A DNA stretch of 64,000 nucleotides from Bidens hawaiensis (taxonomy: Eukaryota; Streptophyta; Magnoliopsida; Asterales; Asteraceae), in contig JAIQDT010002854.1 in the NCBI GenBank assembly GCA_021521415.1, positions 1 to 64,000 on the forward strand. Direction: 5' to 3'. A model generated the notes under the pieces. It was given only the letters and a program-made list of their open reading frames with translations, was not told the DNA's origin and did no database searches. The position numbers and the translations under genes were made by a program. Positions within the stretch are counted from its first letter, which is position 1; every line of letters starts with the position of its first letter. Positions 11,719 through 27,479 of the stretch are shown here, piece by piece.

Positions 11719-12046
11719 GCCGAGGATTGTACGTTTGCAACTGACAGCTGGCGCAATGCGGTTGGTTAATTTCTTTAAGAACATTGTAAACAGTAAGTAG
11801 TATGCAAATTATGAACCATGCAAATTACTATCTTCAGATGATGATGATATATTCAATTAGCCAATTATGAACCATTTTTACTTCCATTTTCTTGCAAATA
11901 CTATCGCAAACACACCGATCCGCGGTGTCATTAGGGCACTAAAAGCCGCCATTCGAATAAAGCAACAAAAACAAGACTACACATGGTTTTCAAAATGCAA
12001 AAACATCTAAGCCGACCGTACAATTTAATTCGTAGATAACATAACC

Positions 12047-15000
12047 CTACACTTGATCGTTTTCCAATGATGGAACCGCCGCTGCCTCTAATTTACCGAC
12101 TTCCAGCTGTTGGTCCTCATCAGCCACCCCAGACTCCACAGCCGGCCCAGTCCCACCTTCCTCAACCGCTTGTTTCTCTTTCTTCTCCCCCGCATTGTCC
12201 TTATACATCACGTATACAACTAACTGTACCGCACCCAGTAAGCATCCGACCCCGTTGCATACCTTCAATTCGATTTCAAATTAATTAACATGATACAATA
12301 GTAAGTTGTGATGAGGTGAAAGATGAAAGGCTTACATAGAGAAAAGGGTCATTTCCAAGGAGGCCAAATATAAACCAAGAAGTCCCACACAAGAAAATAC
12401 ATAGAGATAGAAAAAATGGCATGAATTCCACACTCTTGGTTCTAATCACTGTTCTCTACAAAATGCAAAGTCAACAAAAGTCAAAAGATTCATAAACATT
12501 ATAAAAATATTTTTTTTTAAAAGTAGAATAATTAATCTTTATATATTAATTTTTATTTTTGTAAACACAAAATACTTGGAATTGTTTCATTTGATTACTT
12601 TATAACTAGAGGTGTTCTTTGGGTTTCGGGTTTTTCACGTCGGGTTCAGAGTTTTAATTTTAGACCTAAAATGTTGAACCCAACCCAAATCGCTCATGGT
12701 TTTTCGGGTTCTGGTTATTTGGGTTCAGGTTTTTCGGGTATCCAAGAAAATAAAAAAAGTAAAGAAAAACAACGCGAAAACTAAAACAACATATTTTTCT
12801 TTACTTGTTACGTAAATAACCAAATAATAAATAAATATAATCTAGTAAAGCAACATATTTTTTTAATTTTGGTTGTGATTAGTCATAAATAGAAAAGATA
12901 TATAAACAACAAATAGTCGATCAGCCATAATAGGCGGAATATGAACAAGTGGAATGTTTAGAGTGTTCTATATACGATGTAAATATATAATAATAATATC
13001 ATATTTTTAAATAAATAGTTTATTCGGCTTTCTTGGGTTGACCCAAAACCTAGAAATCAAACCCAAGAACCAACCCGAATGATTTCGGTTCGGGTTTTTC
13101 AGATCGGGTTAGTTTGGGTTATCTCGTTTCAGGTTTCGAATAAAAGTGACAGACCTTATTTTGTTATAATCCTGACTTCTTTCGACCCAAACCCATTTTG
13201 ACCTAAACCAAATTAACCAGTTTTTGAATTGACCCGGACCTGAACCAACCCGACCCGACCCGTTTATGTGTCCTAGTAAATATAAAGTGGACACGTTAAA
13301 TACATTAAGGGGGTGTTTGGTACAGAGAATGGAAAAGGAGAGAAAATAGAAATGGAAATGGAATTGTAGAGAAAGAGAATTAGTATGGAGAATGAGAATC
13401 ATTTCTCTTGTTTGATACACGAGAAAATAAACAGAGAACTCTACCATACCCAACCCCACCTCCACCCAACCTGACACCACTCACCACCGCAGCCCCACCA
13501 CCACAGCCCCACCACCACCAGCACCACCACCACAGCCCCACCACCAGCACCACCACCACAGCCCTTTCTTCAACCACAGCCCACCACCACCGGCTGCCGC
13601 CACCAAATCCCCTTCTTCAATCACAGTACACAAGAAATTAAAAAGATTCAAATTTTTGGAACATAAGATATAGAAAAAGGAGACTCAATCTGTCATCACT
13701 GCCTCTTTGGAGATTTTGTGGTGGTGGTTGTGGTGGCGATGATGATGATGATAATCAGAAGCCACCTGCGACCACCGCCGATTCCACCACCACTGTCACC
13801 CACCTGCGACCACAATCACCCGACCATCTGAAAACCCTAACCTACCACGAACCACCACTTGAAACCCTAATCTCCGTTCACCCGTACCACCTGCAACCTA
13901 CAACCGGTTACCATCTTTGTGTTCACCACTGCGAACGGCGGAGACGGGGTGGTGGTTGCAGACTTGGAGACGGGGTGGCGGTTGCAGACTTGGAGACGAG
14001 GTGGTGGCCGGAGACGAGGTGGTGACATGCTATGAGGAGGCTGCTGAGAAATGGATTTCTCTTTGTTTTAAAGAGAAATGGAATTCTCTAGTCTTAGAGA
14101 AATAGAAAGAGAAATAGAAATGAAAAGTGAAAAACAAACAAAAGAAATATTTCTAATTCCATTTCTCCCCAATCAAATCCCTCTACCAAACACCCCCTAA
14201 CATGCATGGTGACTATAGAACTACAATATAAAATGTAACATTGTAACATTATTATTATTATTATTATTATTATACAAAAGTTATAACTTAAAAATGCTTA
14301 CCACAACTGAGAGAGGCGAAGCATACATAATAACCGAAAACACCGCCGCGACGCAACCGCAGAACCACCGTCGGGTCTTCCCAGTGACCACGAAAACCGA
14401 CACAATCGCCACCGTGGCAAATGTTGAAACAACAAACACAACTAACCAAACAACCTTCATTCTCTCCTTCTTTGGTGCATACATTACAAATATTATCACA
14501 TACACACTCTCTATAACGGCGCCGGCGCCGTTAATAACCATTACAAGTTCGTTATTCTCCGACACGAATGGTAGCCCGTACCATGCGGATAAACTACAGT
14601 TGAGCAGTGTCATCGGGTATGGGATTCCGGAGAATTTTTCGGTTGATTTGTTTGCTATGATTCTCTGGAATGTGATCCTGCAAGTGATTAACGAATTTAG
14701 GAGCAGTGTAGTTTGTCGTTTAATATAATAAAAAATAATAATGATACTCGGTGAGTTTGATTTGCTAATAAAGGGATGAGCATCTTTTTGCTTTTTACTG
14801 AATACTGGTACCGGTACTGGTACTTTTCAGGGATTTCAATGGTACCAATCAGTACCAGAAAAAACTCTATATAGTATTTTTTTTACCTAATACGGGTACC
14901 CGTACTTGTTTTAATAATGACAAACATCTTTTTACTAAATATTGGTTTAGTATCGGTACTGACCAAACACAATCGGTACCGGTACTTGTTTTTCAAATTA

Positions 15001-15653
15001 CCCGTACCAACAGTATTGAACCTAAAAAATCTATACTATATTCTTTTAACCGACTTAACACAATCAGTATCGGTACTCGTTTTTCAATTTTTTGGTACCG
15101 GTACCATTCAGTTTAGCTTTTTTTTTTTGGTATTTTCAATACTGCCGGTACCGATCAGTAGCGAACTGAAAAAATCCGTACGAAATTTTTTTTACTGAAT
15201 ATAGGTACCGAACGAACACAACCGGTACCAGTACTAGTACTTGTTTTCCATGTTTTTGGTATTTCCAATGTTACCGGTACCAACAGTACCAAACCTAAAA
15301 AACCTATACTATATTATTTTAATCAACTTAACACAATCAGCATTGGTACTCGTTTTTCATATTTTCAGTACCGGTACCATTAAGTTTCTTTTTTGTTTTC
15401 TAGTATTTTCAATAGTACCGGTACCGATCAGTAACCAACTGAAAAAATCCTTACAATATTTTTTTTTACCAAATACAAGTACCGGTACTCGTTTTTTTAT
15501 GTTTTCAGTATTTCCAATGGTACCGGTACCAATCAGTACCAAACCGAAAAAACCGATATGGTGAAGTGATTACGTGGGAGCAAGGAAGAGGAAGAGTCCG
15601 GTGGCGTTTCCAAGGATGCCGAAGACAGTGTGGAGGATTAAAACTGCTGTCAT
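12047..15653 (-). CDS. SWEET1: SWEET1-type sugar transporter
   Basis: Four exons on the minus strand are 15653-15574, 14677-14302, 12455-12336 and 12262-12047, with consistent phases, giving 263 aa. The sequence follows Arabidopsis SWEET1 closely: HTVFGILGNATGLFLFLAP, GIPYPMTLLNCSLSAWYG, VMYAPKKE, FSVIMYASPLSVV, TKSVEFMPFFLSL, CGTSWFIFG. Two MtN3/saliva triple-helix bundles joined by a linker helix give seven membrane spans. SWEETs let glucose or sucrose pass down their gradient, mostly at the plasma membrane. The C-terminus is cytosolic and acidic. The first two exons of the usual SWEET layout are fused here. Intron 1 holds the GGTACC array and intron 2 a Harbinger-type MITE. VPS60 ends 328 bases away, tail to tail. 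The start ATG matches the SWEET1 N-terminus. Confidence 0.93.
12609..13270. repeat. Relic repeat rich in GGGTTCGGGTTT
   Basis: The stretch begins with a run of GGGTTTCGGGTTTTTC-like motifs and ends with CCGACCCGACCCG-like motifs, as in inverted-terminus plant repeats. A similar motif set appears at about 63350-63700. It lies in SWEET1 intron 2 and has no coding content. Confidence 0.4.
13309..14197. mobile_element. Harbinger-type MITE (TIR GGGGGTGTTTGGTA, TSD TAA)
   Basis: The left end GGGGGTGTTTGGTACAGAG and right end TACCAAACACCCCC are inverted, with TAA duplicated at 13306-13308 and 14198-14200. The 889-bp body has a CCACCA-rich low-complexity block (13450-13600) and no transposase. Its left ~140 bp closely match the reverse complement of the right end of the MYB-carrying element ending at 36794, so it is probably a deletion derivative of that family. 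Confidence 0.8.
14250..14273. repeat. (TTA)n microsatellite
   Basis: About eight TTA/ATT triplets lie in SWEET1 intron 2. Confidence 0.9.
14805..15563. repeat. GGTACCGGTAC tandem array in SWEET1 intron 1
   Basis: At least six imperfect units repeat a pattern: GGTACCGGTAC, then ACTYGTTTTTC, then TATTTTCAATGGTACC, then CAGTACCAAACC and AAAAACC. Spacing varies from about 90 to 160 bp. The array fills most of intron 1 and ends next to the exon 1 donor. The same family appears at 1-138. Confidence 0.8.
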
Positions 15654-15778
15654 TGTTGTGTTGATCGGAGAAGAAGATGTTAATGATGTGTTTAGAGGCA
15701 CAAAGTGAATGTGGTGCTTGAATGAAATGATCAAAAACATATTAATATTAGTAACTGCTTTTTTTAACTGCTGTTGAT

Positions 15779-15781
<3 letters not shown>

Positions 15782-15825
<44 letters not shown>

Positions 15826-15826
15826 T
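15782..15826. repeat. (AAT)n microsatellite upstream of SWEET1
   Basis: A run of about 15 AAT triplets lies about 130 bases upstream of the SWEET1 start codon, in the leader or promoter. Confidence 0.9.
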
Positions 15827-15974
15827 TTAAGATAAGTGTTCCCGCCATTTTTTAAGATATAAATTTTTTTTAAATCTGTCTGTATAATTCTTTTTAATTA
15901 AATAACTTTATGTATTAATCTCGCTTAATCTTCTCTGTTGGATTTACTAAATAGTTTTATCTCGTGATACTATA

Positions 15975-16148
15975 AGTTAGTGGTGGAGTTAGTACGGAAG
16001 AAACTTGGTGTTTAATGTGACTCGGACGAGTGTTCATGGGCGCTGGCCTTAGGTGAGGGATTTTCTCTGATCGAAATACGAGTGTATCCCGATATGGTGA
16101 ATTTAGCCAGCGGCCCATTTGAAGGATTCGTCGGCTATTCAAAAAATA
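15975..16148 (+). mobile_element. Truncated tRNA-derived SINE
   Basis: The stretch GAGTGTTCATGGGCGCTGGCC ... GGTGAATTTAGCCAGCGGCCC ... CAAAAAATAAG matches the body and 3' tail of the SINE at 29185-29430. About 65 bp around the internal box B is missing. Confidence 0.65.
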
Positions 16149-16375
16149 AGTTTACAGAATTATTGTTATTTTTATTAATTAATTTATTAGTTAACGGTCC
16201 AATAGGGTATTCAGCATGGTTATAAAAAACATGAGTAGGAGCCAATTAATCATCGATCAATCCTGATTAATCACCGATTAATCTAGATAATCGCTTCACC
16301 GGCCGACTAACAATTACTACAACACTGGTATTTACTATTTAGTAACTGGTCAGCAGATAATAATCATGCTCCTCA

Positions 16376-18175
16376 GGCTGAGGGGTGTGGAGCGCGAGAA
16401 AGGGCGCGTGAGCCCATCCGCTCGCGCCCCGGGGCGCGAGCACCACACCACCGAGGCGCGAGAGGGGCGGAGAGAGGGGCGCGAGCGCGGAAATCCAGGC
16501 AGGCGCGGATGGGCTAGCGGCTGGGATAACGCGTAAATGGCCTGGGAATGCGTAAATAGAGCCGTTGGGCTCGTTTTTTATTAAAAAAAAAAAATTTTTG
16601 CATCTATAAAACCAATATCAAACCCAAACCAACACCAATATCACATACCAATATCACATACCACACCCAAAACCCAAAATCACCCCATCTTCCAAACCTT
16701 TTTTTAAAAACATGGCTGGAAATTGGTACCCAAACCTAGATTCAGATTACAGTTACGACGATTTATGGTCGGCACCGGACCAACCGATGTTTTATTCGGG
16801 GTCGCAACAATCATCCGGCTTTCAACCATCCAACATACAACCGTCTCCTAACTTTGTAGTTCCGGAGACACAAGAACCAGAAGGTGAAGCTGCGGGACAA
16901 AGAAGACGCGTCCATCGGAAAAAACAAGTTGCAACGGACGGGTCGGGTTCGGCTTCGACTGGAAGGACGAAACGGAAAACCACTCCGTGGTCATCGGATG
17001 AGAAGGAAGCCCTGTGTCGGGCTTGGATAGTCATTTCTGAGGATCGGCGTTGCGGTAATTGTTTTAACGTTTTTAAAAATGATTTTTAATAAAAAAGTTA
17101 AATAAAAAAGTTAAATGACTTACAAATTTATTTATGCATTTTGCAGCGGACTACCAAAAGAGCAAGGTCTTTTGGACAAAGGTTAGGGAGACGTTCTATT
17201 CGCTCGTTGGGAGTACAGAGCGGAACGCCGATATGATTTCGGGTCGGTGGACCGAAATCAGAAAATTTGTCGGCTTGTTTACTAATCTGTTCAACAGGAA
17301 CGCCGGTCGTATGAGACCAAGTGGCAGTGACGATTTGGCGGTTTATAATTTCACTGTCGAAGAGTGGAAGCAGGAGTGCCTGCGGAGGTATGGGACGGTG
17401 AAGACGTGGGACGGTGTAAAGGTGTGGGAGAGGTTGAGAAGGTGTTCTAAGTGGGTTGAGCTGGTGGCGCCGGACCTTGATGCGGAAGTAGGGCCGAAAC
17501 GGACTAAAACTAGTTCGTCTGGAGCGTATAGCACTTCCGCCGGGTCGGATTGCCGGGTTGGATTCGACCTAAACGTTGCGGGGGAGGAAACGTCTTCACC
17601 GCCGAGGAGGCGGCCATTGGGAAGGGACGCCAGGGGGAAAAAACCGGCTGAGGGGGAAGCCGTAAACATCAACGATCTTGTTGAATCCCTCAATAAATTC
17701 AACAAAACCATGGAGGTGGTCTCTAATGACAAAAAGGAAAAAAAAAGAATGAGAGATTTGGACTTCCTTACAAGAGACTTCAGTAACCTAAATCCGGTCG
17801 ACCAAATGCTGATGGAAAAACAAAAGGAACGTATCCGGAAGAGGTTGATCGAAGAAGACCAAGCCGAAGAATAAGAATAATGTTTTTTTTAGTACTTTAA
17901 ATTTTTTTTTAGATATTAATGTGTTTTTTTAATTAATGTGTGTTTTTTTAAATAATTTATGAGTTTTTTTAATAATACGTTTTTTAAATACATTTATAAA
18001 AAAATAAAAAAAAACCGCTCGCGCCCCCTCTCGCGCCCCTCCACACCATGTCCCGGGGCGCGAGCACCACAACCAACACCCATCTTATCAAGTTTCTCTC
18101 TCTGCCACACGTCACAATATTATTGGCTGGAGCCCCCACTCGCACCCCCTCTCACGCCCCCCACACCCCTCAGCC
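16376..18175. mobile_element. Harbinger-like element carrying a MYB/SANT gene
   Basis: The ends are inverted: GGCTGAGGGGTGTGG at the left, CCACACCCCTCAGCC at the right. TCA is duplicated at 16373-16375 and 18176-18178. The sub-terminal regions repeat GCGCGAG/CTCGCGC motifs. The 1800-bp interior holds a complete MYB-like gene but no DDE transposase, so the element would need a partner transposase. Confidence 0.8.
16712..17874 (+). CDS. MYB/SANT-like protein of a Harbinger-type element (GST T3-like annotation group)
   Basis: Two exons, 16712-17054 and 17147-17874, join in phase to give about 356 aa. After a disordered, serine-rich N-terminus and a basic patch (RRRVHRKKQ, TKRKTTPWSSDEKEAL) comes a trihelix/MYB-like domain: WSSDEKEALCRAW, then QKSKVFWTKV and RWTEIRKFV. 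The C-terminus is charged and probably coiled (DKKEKKRMRDLDFL to RKRLIEEDQ). Such proteins are often named glutathione S-transferase T3-like, though they lack any GST fold. In PIF/Harbinger transposons this is the ORF1 DNA-binding partner of the transposase. The frame is intact, which suggests recent activity or selection. Confidence 0.78.
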
Positions 18176-18263
18176 TCATATTCATATTTGAGTACTTCTA
18201 AGTTCTAATATTATATACAAGGTTATCTTTTTTGCATAGTATACATACAATATTATATGAAAA

Positions 18264-18470
18264 ATTCTCAAAATGATCCTTTTTGAAAAAAGGAATCTTG
18301 TCGACAGCAACGTTTCTTTTAGTCAGCATGACATACATCGTCTTCTAGTTGGACCAAAAACTCATCATCCCGCTTAAAAGACGTCACCGGCGACGAGTTT
18401 GGAGGTGACACACCTGAAACGCCTTTTTATTGGGAGACGAAACGTTTAAAAGGAGACATTTTGAGAATAT
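18264..18470. mobile_element. Small MITE-like inverted repeat
   Basis: ATTCTCAAAATGATCCTTTTT at the left faces AAAAGGAGACATTTTGAGAAT at the right, with about 160 bp of non-coding sequence between. It lies in the spacer between the MYB element and the 3' end of HISN2. Confidence 0.5.
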
Positions 18471-18690
18471 TCCCTCTGTATTTTATCTTATCACTAAATG
18501 TAACAGAGTAAAATGATAGCTTATCAACTACAAAAATGATCAAAATTCATTTGTTTTTTCCCCCAAAGTAAATGTCACATAACTGAAGATTCATTGATAC
18601 AAAACATCATAAAAACACAAAGACTGTTTCAACAGAACACAAATTCGTTCGCTTAACTTCCAAATACGCGACGAAAGAAAACAACAATAT

Positions 18691-20488
18691 TCACTTGACA
18701 CTTTTCGCTTTGCGGCTGTTCTTTTCCTCGACACCCGACTGAGTAAATCTGTGTCTAAGAACCTCGAGAACGTCCTCAAATTTTAATCCTCTGCGGATTA
18801 ACAAAACCATTTCATGATACAACACATCCGCCATTTCTGATAGCGTTCTTGATTCGTCTTCACCCTCTTCAAGTGTTCTGCAAAACTCATCCGCTTCTTC
18901 ACTGAAAAATGTCAAAATGTATTGATAAGTGAACGTGCCAAAATTATCATAATAAAATAAAATAATATAAAAAAAAACCATTAGCATACCGGATCTTTGA
19001 GCACAATAACTTGTCATCAAGCAGTAAACGTTTTGTCCACGACGGTTTGCCTTGTTCGTTGTTTAACAATTCTTGTTTTCTTTTGGCAAGTGTGGATTCG
19101 AGCGAGTATAATGTGGTCAATGCAAGGTTATTTTCTTCAACCTTGAAATTAAGGAAATATTCAAATGGATTAAAAGATGAAAAATAATAATAAATTGGCT
19201 TAAGGGTAAGTAATGTGCACCTCGGGCTTGTTTAGAGAATCGAAGATGGACGTGTAGTAGCAGGTCTCGGATCCAGTGTGACATGTAGGACCATCGGGTT
19301 TTCCAAGATATATAATCTGGATAAATGTTAAATATTTCAGTGTGACAAGATGGATTCAAATGCATAAAAACTAATACAAGGCCTAGAACAAGGCTTTTCT
19401 ATGCTCGTTCGTTTAATTTAACAGAACAAATGGTCGAACACGAACAGTACAAAAGGGATTTTCTTGTTCGTGTAATCGTGTTCGTTCATTAAGAAAACGA
19501 ACGTGCTCATGCTCGTTTTGTTAATAGTATAAAAGAACAGTTCACAAATGTAAACAAACATATATAACTGAACATAGATGAACGAATATAAACGCACATA
19601 ACTGATCAAATACAAATTATAAGTAAACGTGAATATCTTTCTGTTGGGCCTAAAAATTAGCAAAACTAGACTAAACTGTAACGGGTGATACTTTAATTTA
19701 ACAAAACTAGACTAAGTTGTAACGGGCCTAACAATTTAAATGAATAATAAAGAAACAAACTTAAACAAACATAAACGAACGAGTCATGTTATCATGTCCG
19801 TTCGTTTATGTAAATAAATAAATAGTCATGTTCATGTTTATTCGTTTATTAACTAACCGAAGGCTTCACAAACGGTTCACTAAACGCTCGGTGTGTTTAC
19901 ACGCCTAACTAATACCAGTCACTTATTAAAAAAAAGAACAAATGTTGCGCTTTTCATGGGTTGAAGGTAATAATATAAGCACGAAAGAAGTCAAACTTAC
20001 GGAATCACGATCACAATCAAGGAAAATATCATGAACATTGATGAAATTAAGAGACGTTTCGCCTTTGGTCCACAATGTTGATCTTGATCTACTATAAAAA
20101 GTAGCTTTCTTTGAAGTAATTGTGGTTGCAAGTGCATCTCTATTGGCAAATCCTTGCATTAATATTGCACCCGAGTCCACATTTTGAGCTATCGCCACAG
20201 CCAAACCCTTTTCATCCCATTTCACACTGTCCAATACCAAATTTATCTGAAATTTGTTCACACAAAATGATTATGTTTTTATTTGAATTTTTAAAGAAAC
20301 TAAAGTAATAATGAACTATAAGGTTTAGAATAAGTTACCTTAGAATCAAGATGGGTATCATGATCCGGTTTCTTAGCGCAAGCTTTGACGGAATAGCATC
20401 GCTTGTTGGATCCATTGACGGGATTGAAGATGCATTCCCGTGAAGAAATTTTTAGAGATTGAAGTCCATGAAAACTAGCAAACGCCAT
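18691..20488 (-). CDS. HISN2: Histidine biosynthesis bifunctional protein, PRA-CH/PRA-PH
   Basis: Five exons (20488-20339, 20246-20001, 19316-19221, 19141-18990, 18901-18691) join in phase to give 284 aa. The enzyme hydrolyses phosphoribosyl-ATP to phosphoribosyl-AMP, then opens the AMP ring: steps 2 and 3 of histidine synthesis in plastids. Residues 1-50 are Ser/Lys-rich and look like a plastid transit peptide. The cyclohydrolase domain (about 51-165) has LWTKGETS, the metal ligands DCDRD (about 127-131) and the cysteines and histidine of GPTCHTGSETC. The pyrophosphohydrolase domain (165-284) has REEADEF and LSEMADVLYHEM. Exon number and length match plant HISN2. A probable non-coding exon lies at 22008-22100. 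Confidence 0.95.
19395..19895. repeat. Relic repeat rich in GTTCGTTTA / AACGAACA
   Basis: The intron between HISN2 exons 2 and 3 is filled by a dispersed repeat with AACGAACACGAACA, GTTCGTTTA and a GTTTACACG end. Related copies lie at 25030-25380, 29965-30060 and 58475-58620. Confidence 0.5.
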
Positions 20489-20512
20489 GTGAAATAAAGA
20501 AAATAAACCTGT

Positions 20513-22007
20513 AACTGTTTTGAAGATATTATAACTTATAAGTAAGCTTCTGCGAATTAGGTTGAAATTAGGGGTGTAAACTAGCCGACACGCCCGTGAG
20601 CTACTCGAGATCGTGCTTGTTAAATACTTGAATCAAGCCGAGCTTAAAGAAGCCCAAGCTTGAGTTTTTATTAAGGCTCATTTAGTAAACGAGCCCGAGC
20701 ATGAGCTTTTATTAATGCTCAATTACGAGCCAAAGCTTGAGCTTTATAAATACAACTCTAAATGAGCCGAGTTCGAGATTGAGCCATCCTAAATTAAAAC
20801 TAATCAAGCTCGGGCACGACCCAAATAAAAATCTTGATAATAAAGAAACGATATCATCCTGAAAAAAGTCAATATTTTGACTTTTGAGTTCCTATCAAAT
20901 GCAAAATTGAAATGATTATAATAACTTAATAATTCAATATGTTTCAATTTGATAATCACTTGTTCTGATAATACGTGCAAAATTGATAAAGTACAAGTAA
21001 ATTGCTGCAAATTAAGTTGAAATTAGGTGTGCAAACCAGTAGAGCCACTCAAGATCGGCTCGTTAAGTACTCGAATCGATCCGAACTTAAACGAGCTCGA
21101 GCCAAAGCTTGAGCTTTTATTAAGGCTCATCTAATAAACGAGATCGAACCCGAACACGAGCTTCTATTAAGGCTCATTTAGTAAACAATCTCAAACCCGA
21201 GCATGAGCTTTTATTAAAGCTCATTTAGTAAATGAGCTTGAGCCCGAGCATGAGCTTCTGCTAAAGGCTCATTTAGTAAATGAGCTCGAGACCGAGCTTG
21301 ACAAACACGAGCCAAAGCTCAAGCTTTATAAATACATCTCCAGACAAGCCGAGTTCAAGCTCAAGGCGCCTTAAACTAAAACAAGCTGAGCCCGAGCCTA
21401 ATCAAGCTCGGGCTCGGCCCAAATAAAAATCTTGACAATAAAGATCCTGAAAAAGTCAATATTTTGACTTTTGAGTTCCTAATGCAAAATGTATGAATTT
21501 GATAATACGTGCAAAATACTCAAATCGAGCCGAGCTTAAATGAGCTCAATCTCGAGCCCAATATTGAGCTTCTATTAAGGCTAATTTAGTAAACGAGCTC
21601 AAGCCCGAGCCGCGAGCTGGACAAACATGAGCCAAAGCTCAAGCTTTATAAATACAACTCCAAACAATCCGAGTTCAAGCTCGAAGCGCCTTAAACTAAA
21701 ACAAGCCAAGCCGCGCCTAATCAAGCTCGGGCTCGCCCCAAATAAAAATCATCCTGAAAAAAAGTCAACATTTTGACTTTTGAGTTCCTATCAAATGCAA
21801 AAAATTGAAATGATAAATGATTATAATAATAATAACTTAATGTTTCAATTACATAATCACTTGTTCTAATAACACGTGCAAAATTAATTATTAATTAATA
21901 ACAGCGTAATATTGATTTCAGATTCATGTTAAAAATGAAACCCTAAATCCCTAATTAAAGAAATTGACGTAATAAATGTTTTAGAATAAAGCGATGATTA
22001 ATAATAC
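20513..22007 (-). repeat. HISN2 5'-UTR intron filled by three repeat units
   Basis: The segment CCAAATAAAAATC ... AAAAAGTCAATATTTTGACTTTTGAGTTCCTA ... ACGTGCAAAAT occurs three times (near 20820-20990, 21420-21515, 21740-21885). Each is preceded by GAGCTCGAGC-type repeat sequence. The interval has a good donor (minus AAG|GTATT, 22007) and acceptor (minus TTACAG|G, 20513), so I read it as an intron of the HISN2 leader. Confidence 0.55.
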
Positions 22008-22100
22008 CTTGAAAGATAAAGGAGAATGAATCGACGGTTTGACGCCGCCGTCGCCGCCGTGCCGGAGCTACTTTACACTGGTTTGGGGTTTCCGGCGACA
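22008..22100 (-). other. HISN2: Probable non-coding first exon of HISN2
   Basis: On the minus strand a CG-rich stretch (GGCGGCGACGGCGGCG) stands out from AT-rich surroundings and ends at a consensus donor. With the acceptor 25 bases before the HISN2 ATG it makes a plausible spliced leader. The transcription start is not defined. Confidence 0.45.
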
Positions 22101-22110
22101 ATGACTTTGT

Positions 22111-23170
22111 GTGATTTGTGACTTTTTTTATATTCCTGTTTTTATTTTATACACATTTTAAATAGGATAAAAAAGATTCTATTAATAAAATAATCAACTT
22201 TATATTATTATTATTATATGATTAAGTTTTTAAATTTACTTTTTAAGGTAAAGAAATTATTATTATCATTATTATTATTATCTAACCTTGCCATGTTAGT
22301 GTTATATTTCAAATCTAAATGTTTTTTCTTAAAGTATCACCTGACACGCTCTCTGATCGGCCTTGTAGTTAATTCAGAATATTGAATGTTAGCAGGGGCA
22401 TAAACAGCCTTTGAAAAACGGGTATAAAAAACTTTTTTAGTGTTATATATTTATCAATTTCGACATCGTAGAAATTTCGACATCAAACCCGTAGAAACCT
22501 TGACAGCGAAATTAACCCATATTTAAATTAAAAATAATTTTATTTTTTCTAATTTTATTGTGTGACCCGACTAGAACCACTTAACCGGACTAGACACAAA
22601 AACCCGAGCTTTAGTGATAAACAGTCGGTCATCCGCCCCTCAAATATTTCCAAACCTTGTAAAAATAAAATCCTGACTACGCCACTAAATGTTAGGAAAT
22701 CAATAAAGTAAAATACTACTGATGGACTCGGCATTTAACTTAATGAGAGCTGATGAGTGCGGTGGCGAAGTATATTGGTGGCCCGTGGTGAAGGTAAAAA
22801 AGTTTACCGGTCATCACTATGTCTTGTACAATGTAGTATTTGTTTAGTATTTATTTCGTATTTATTTACCTATCATCACATACAATTGCGATGGCAAACT
22901 TAAGCTTCGTGTTCTCATCGATCGTTCTTACGAAATTAAAATTTAGTATTTATTTCGTATTTACGTAAGAATAAAGTATTTCTCCTTAAACAAAGGGTCA
23001 CAAAGACCCCAAAAAACATATTACTCTCTTCAACATTACAAGATGTATAGAATAATACATAGTAGTGTGTAATACAATTTGCATAATAAGTTCAAACTCA
23101 AAACTTGAAACACAAATTCAATAAAAAAAAAAGTATAGTTCTACAACATGAAATTAAAAAAAAAGAAAAA
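22111..23170. other. Intergenic stretch, HISN2 promoter and CDPK 3' flank
   Basis: No gene is supported here. The DNA is AT-rich. The left part should hold the HISN2 promoter; the right end should hold the 3' UTR of the kinase gene. Confidence 0.4.
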
Positions 23171-23177
23171 GATATAT

Positions 23178-27465
<4,288 letters not shown>

Positions 27466-27479
27466 AGAGCTCCAAATTT

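Noticed and set aside
12067..12288. Plus-strand proline-rich frame over SWEET1 exon 4
   Set aside because: It is antisense to a clearly assigned, phase-consistent SWEET exon.
13408..13641. Proline/histidine-rich frame with CCACCA repeats
   Set aside because: It lies inside the MITE and is simple sequence, with no start context or conserved domain.
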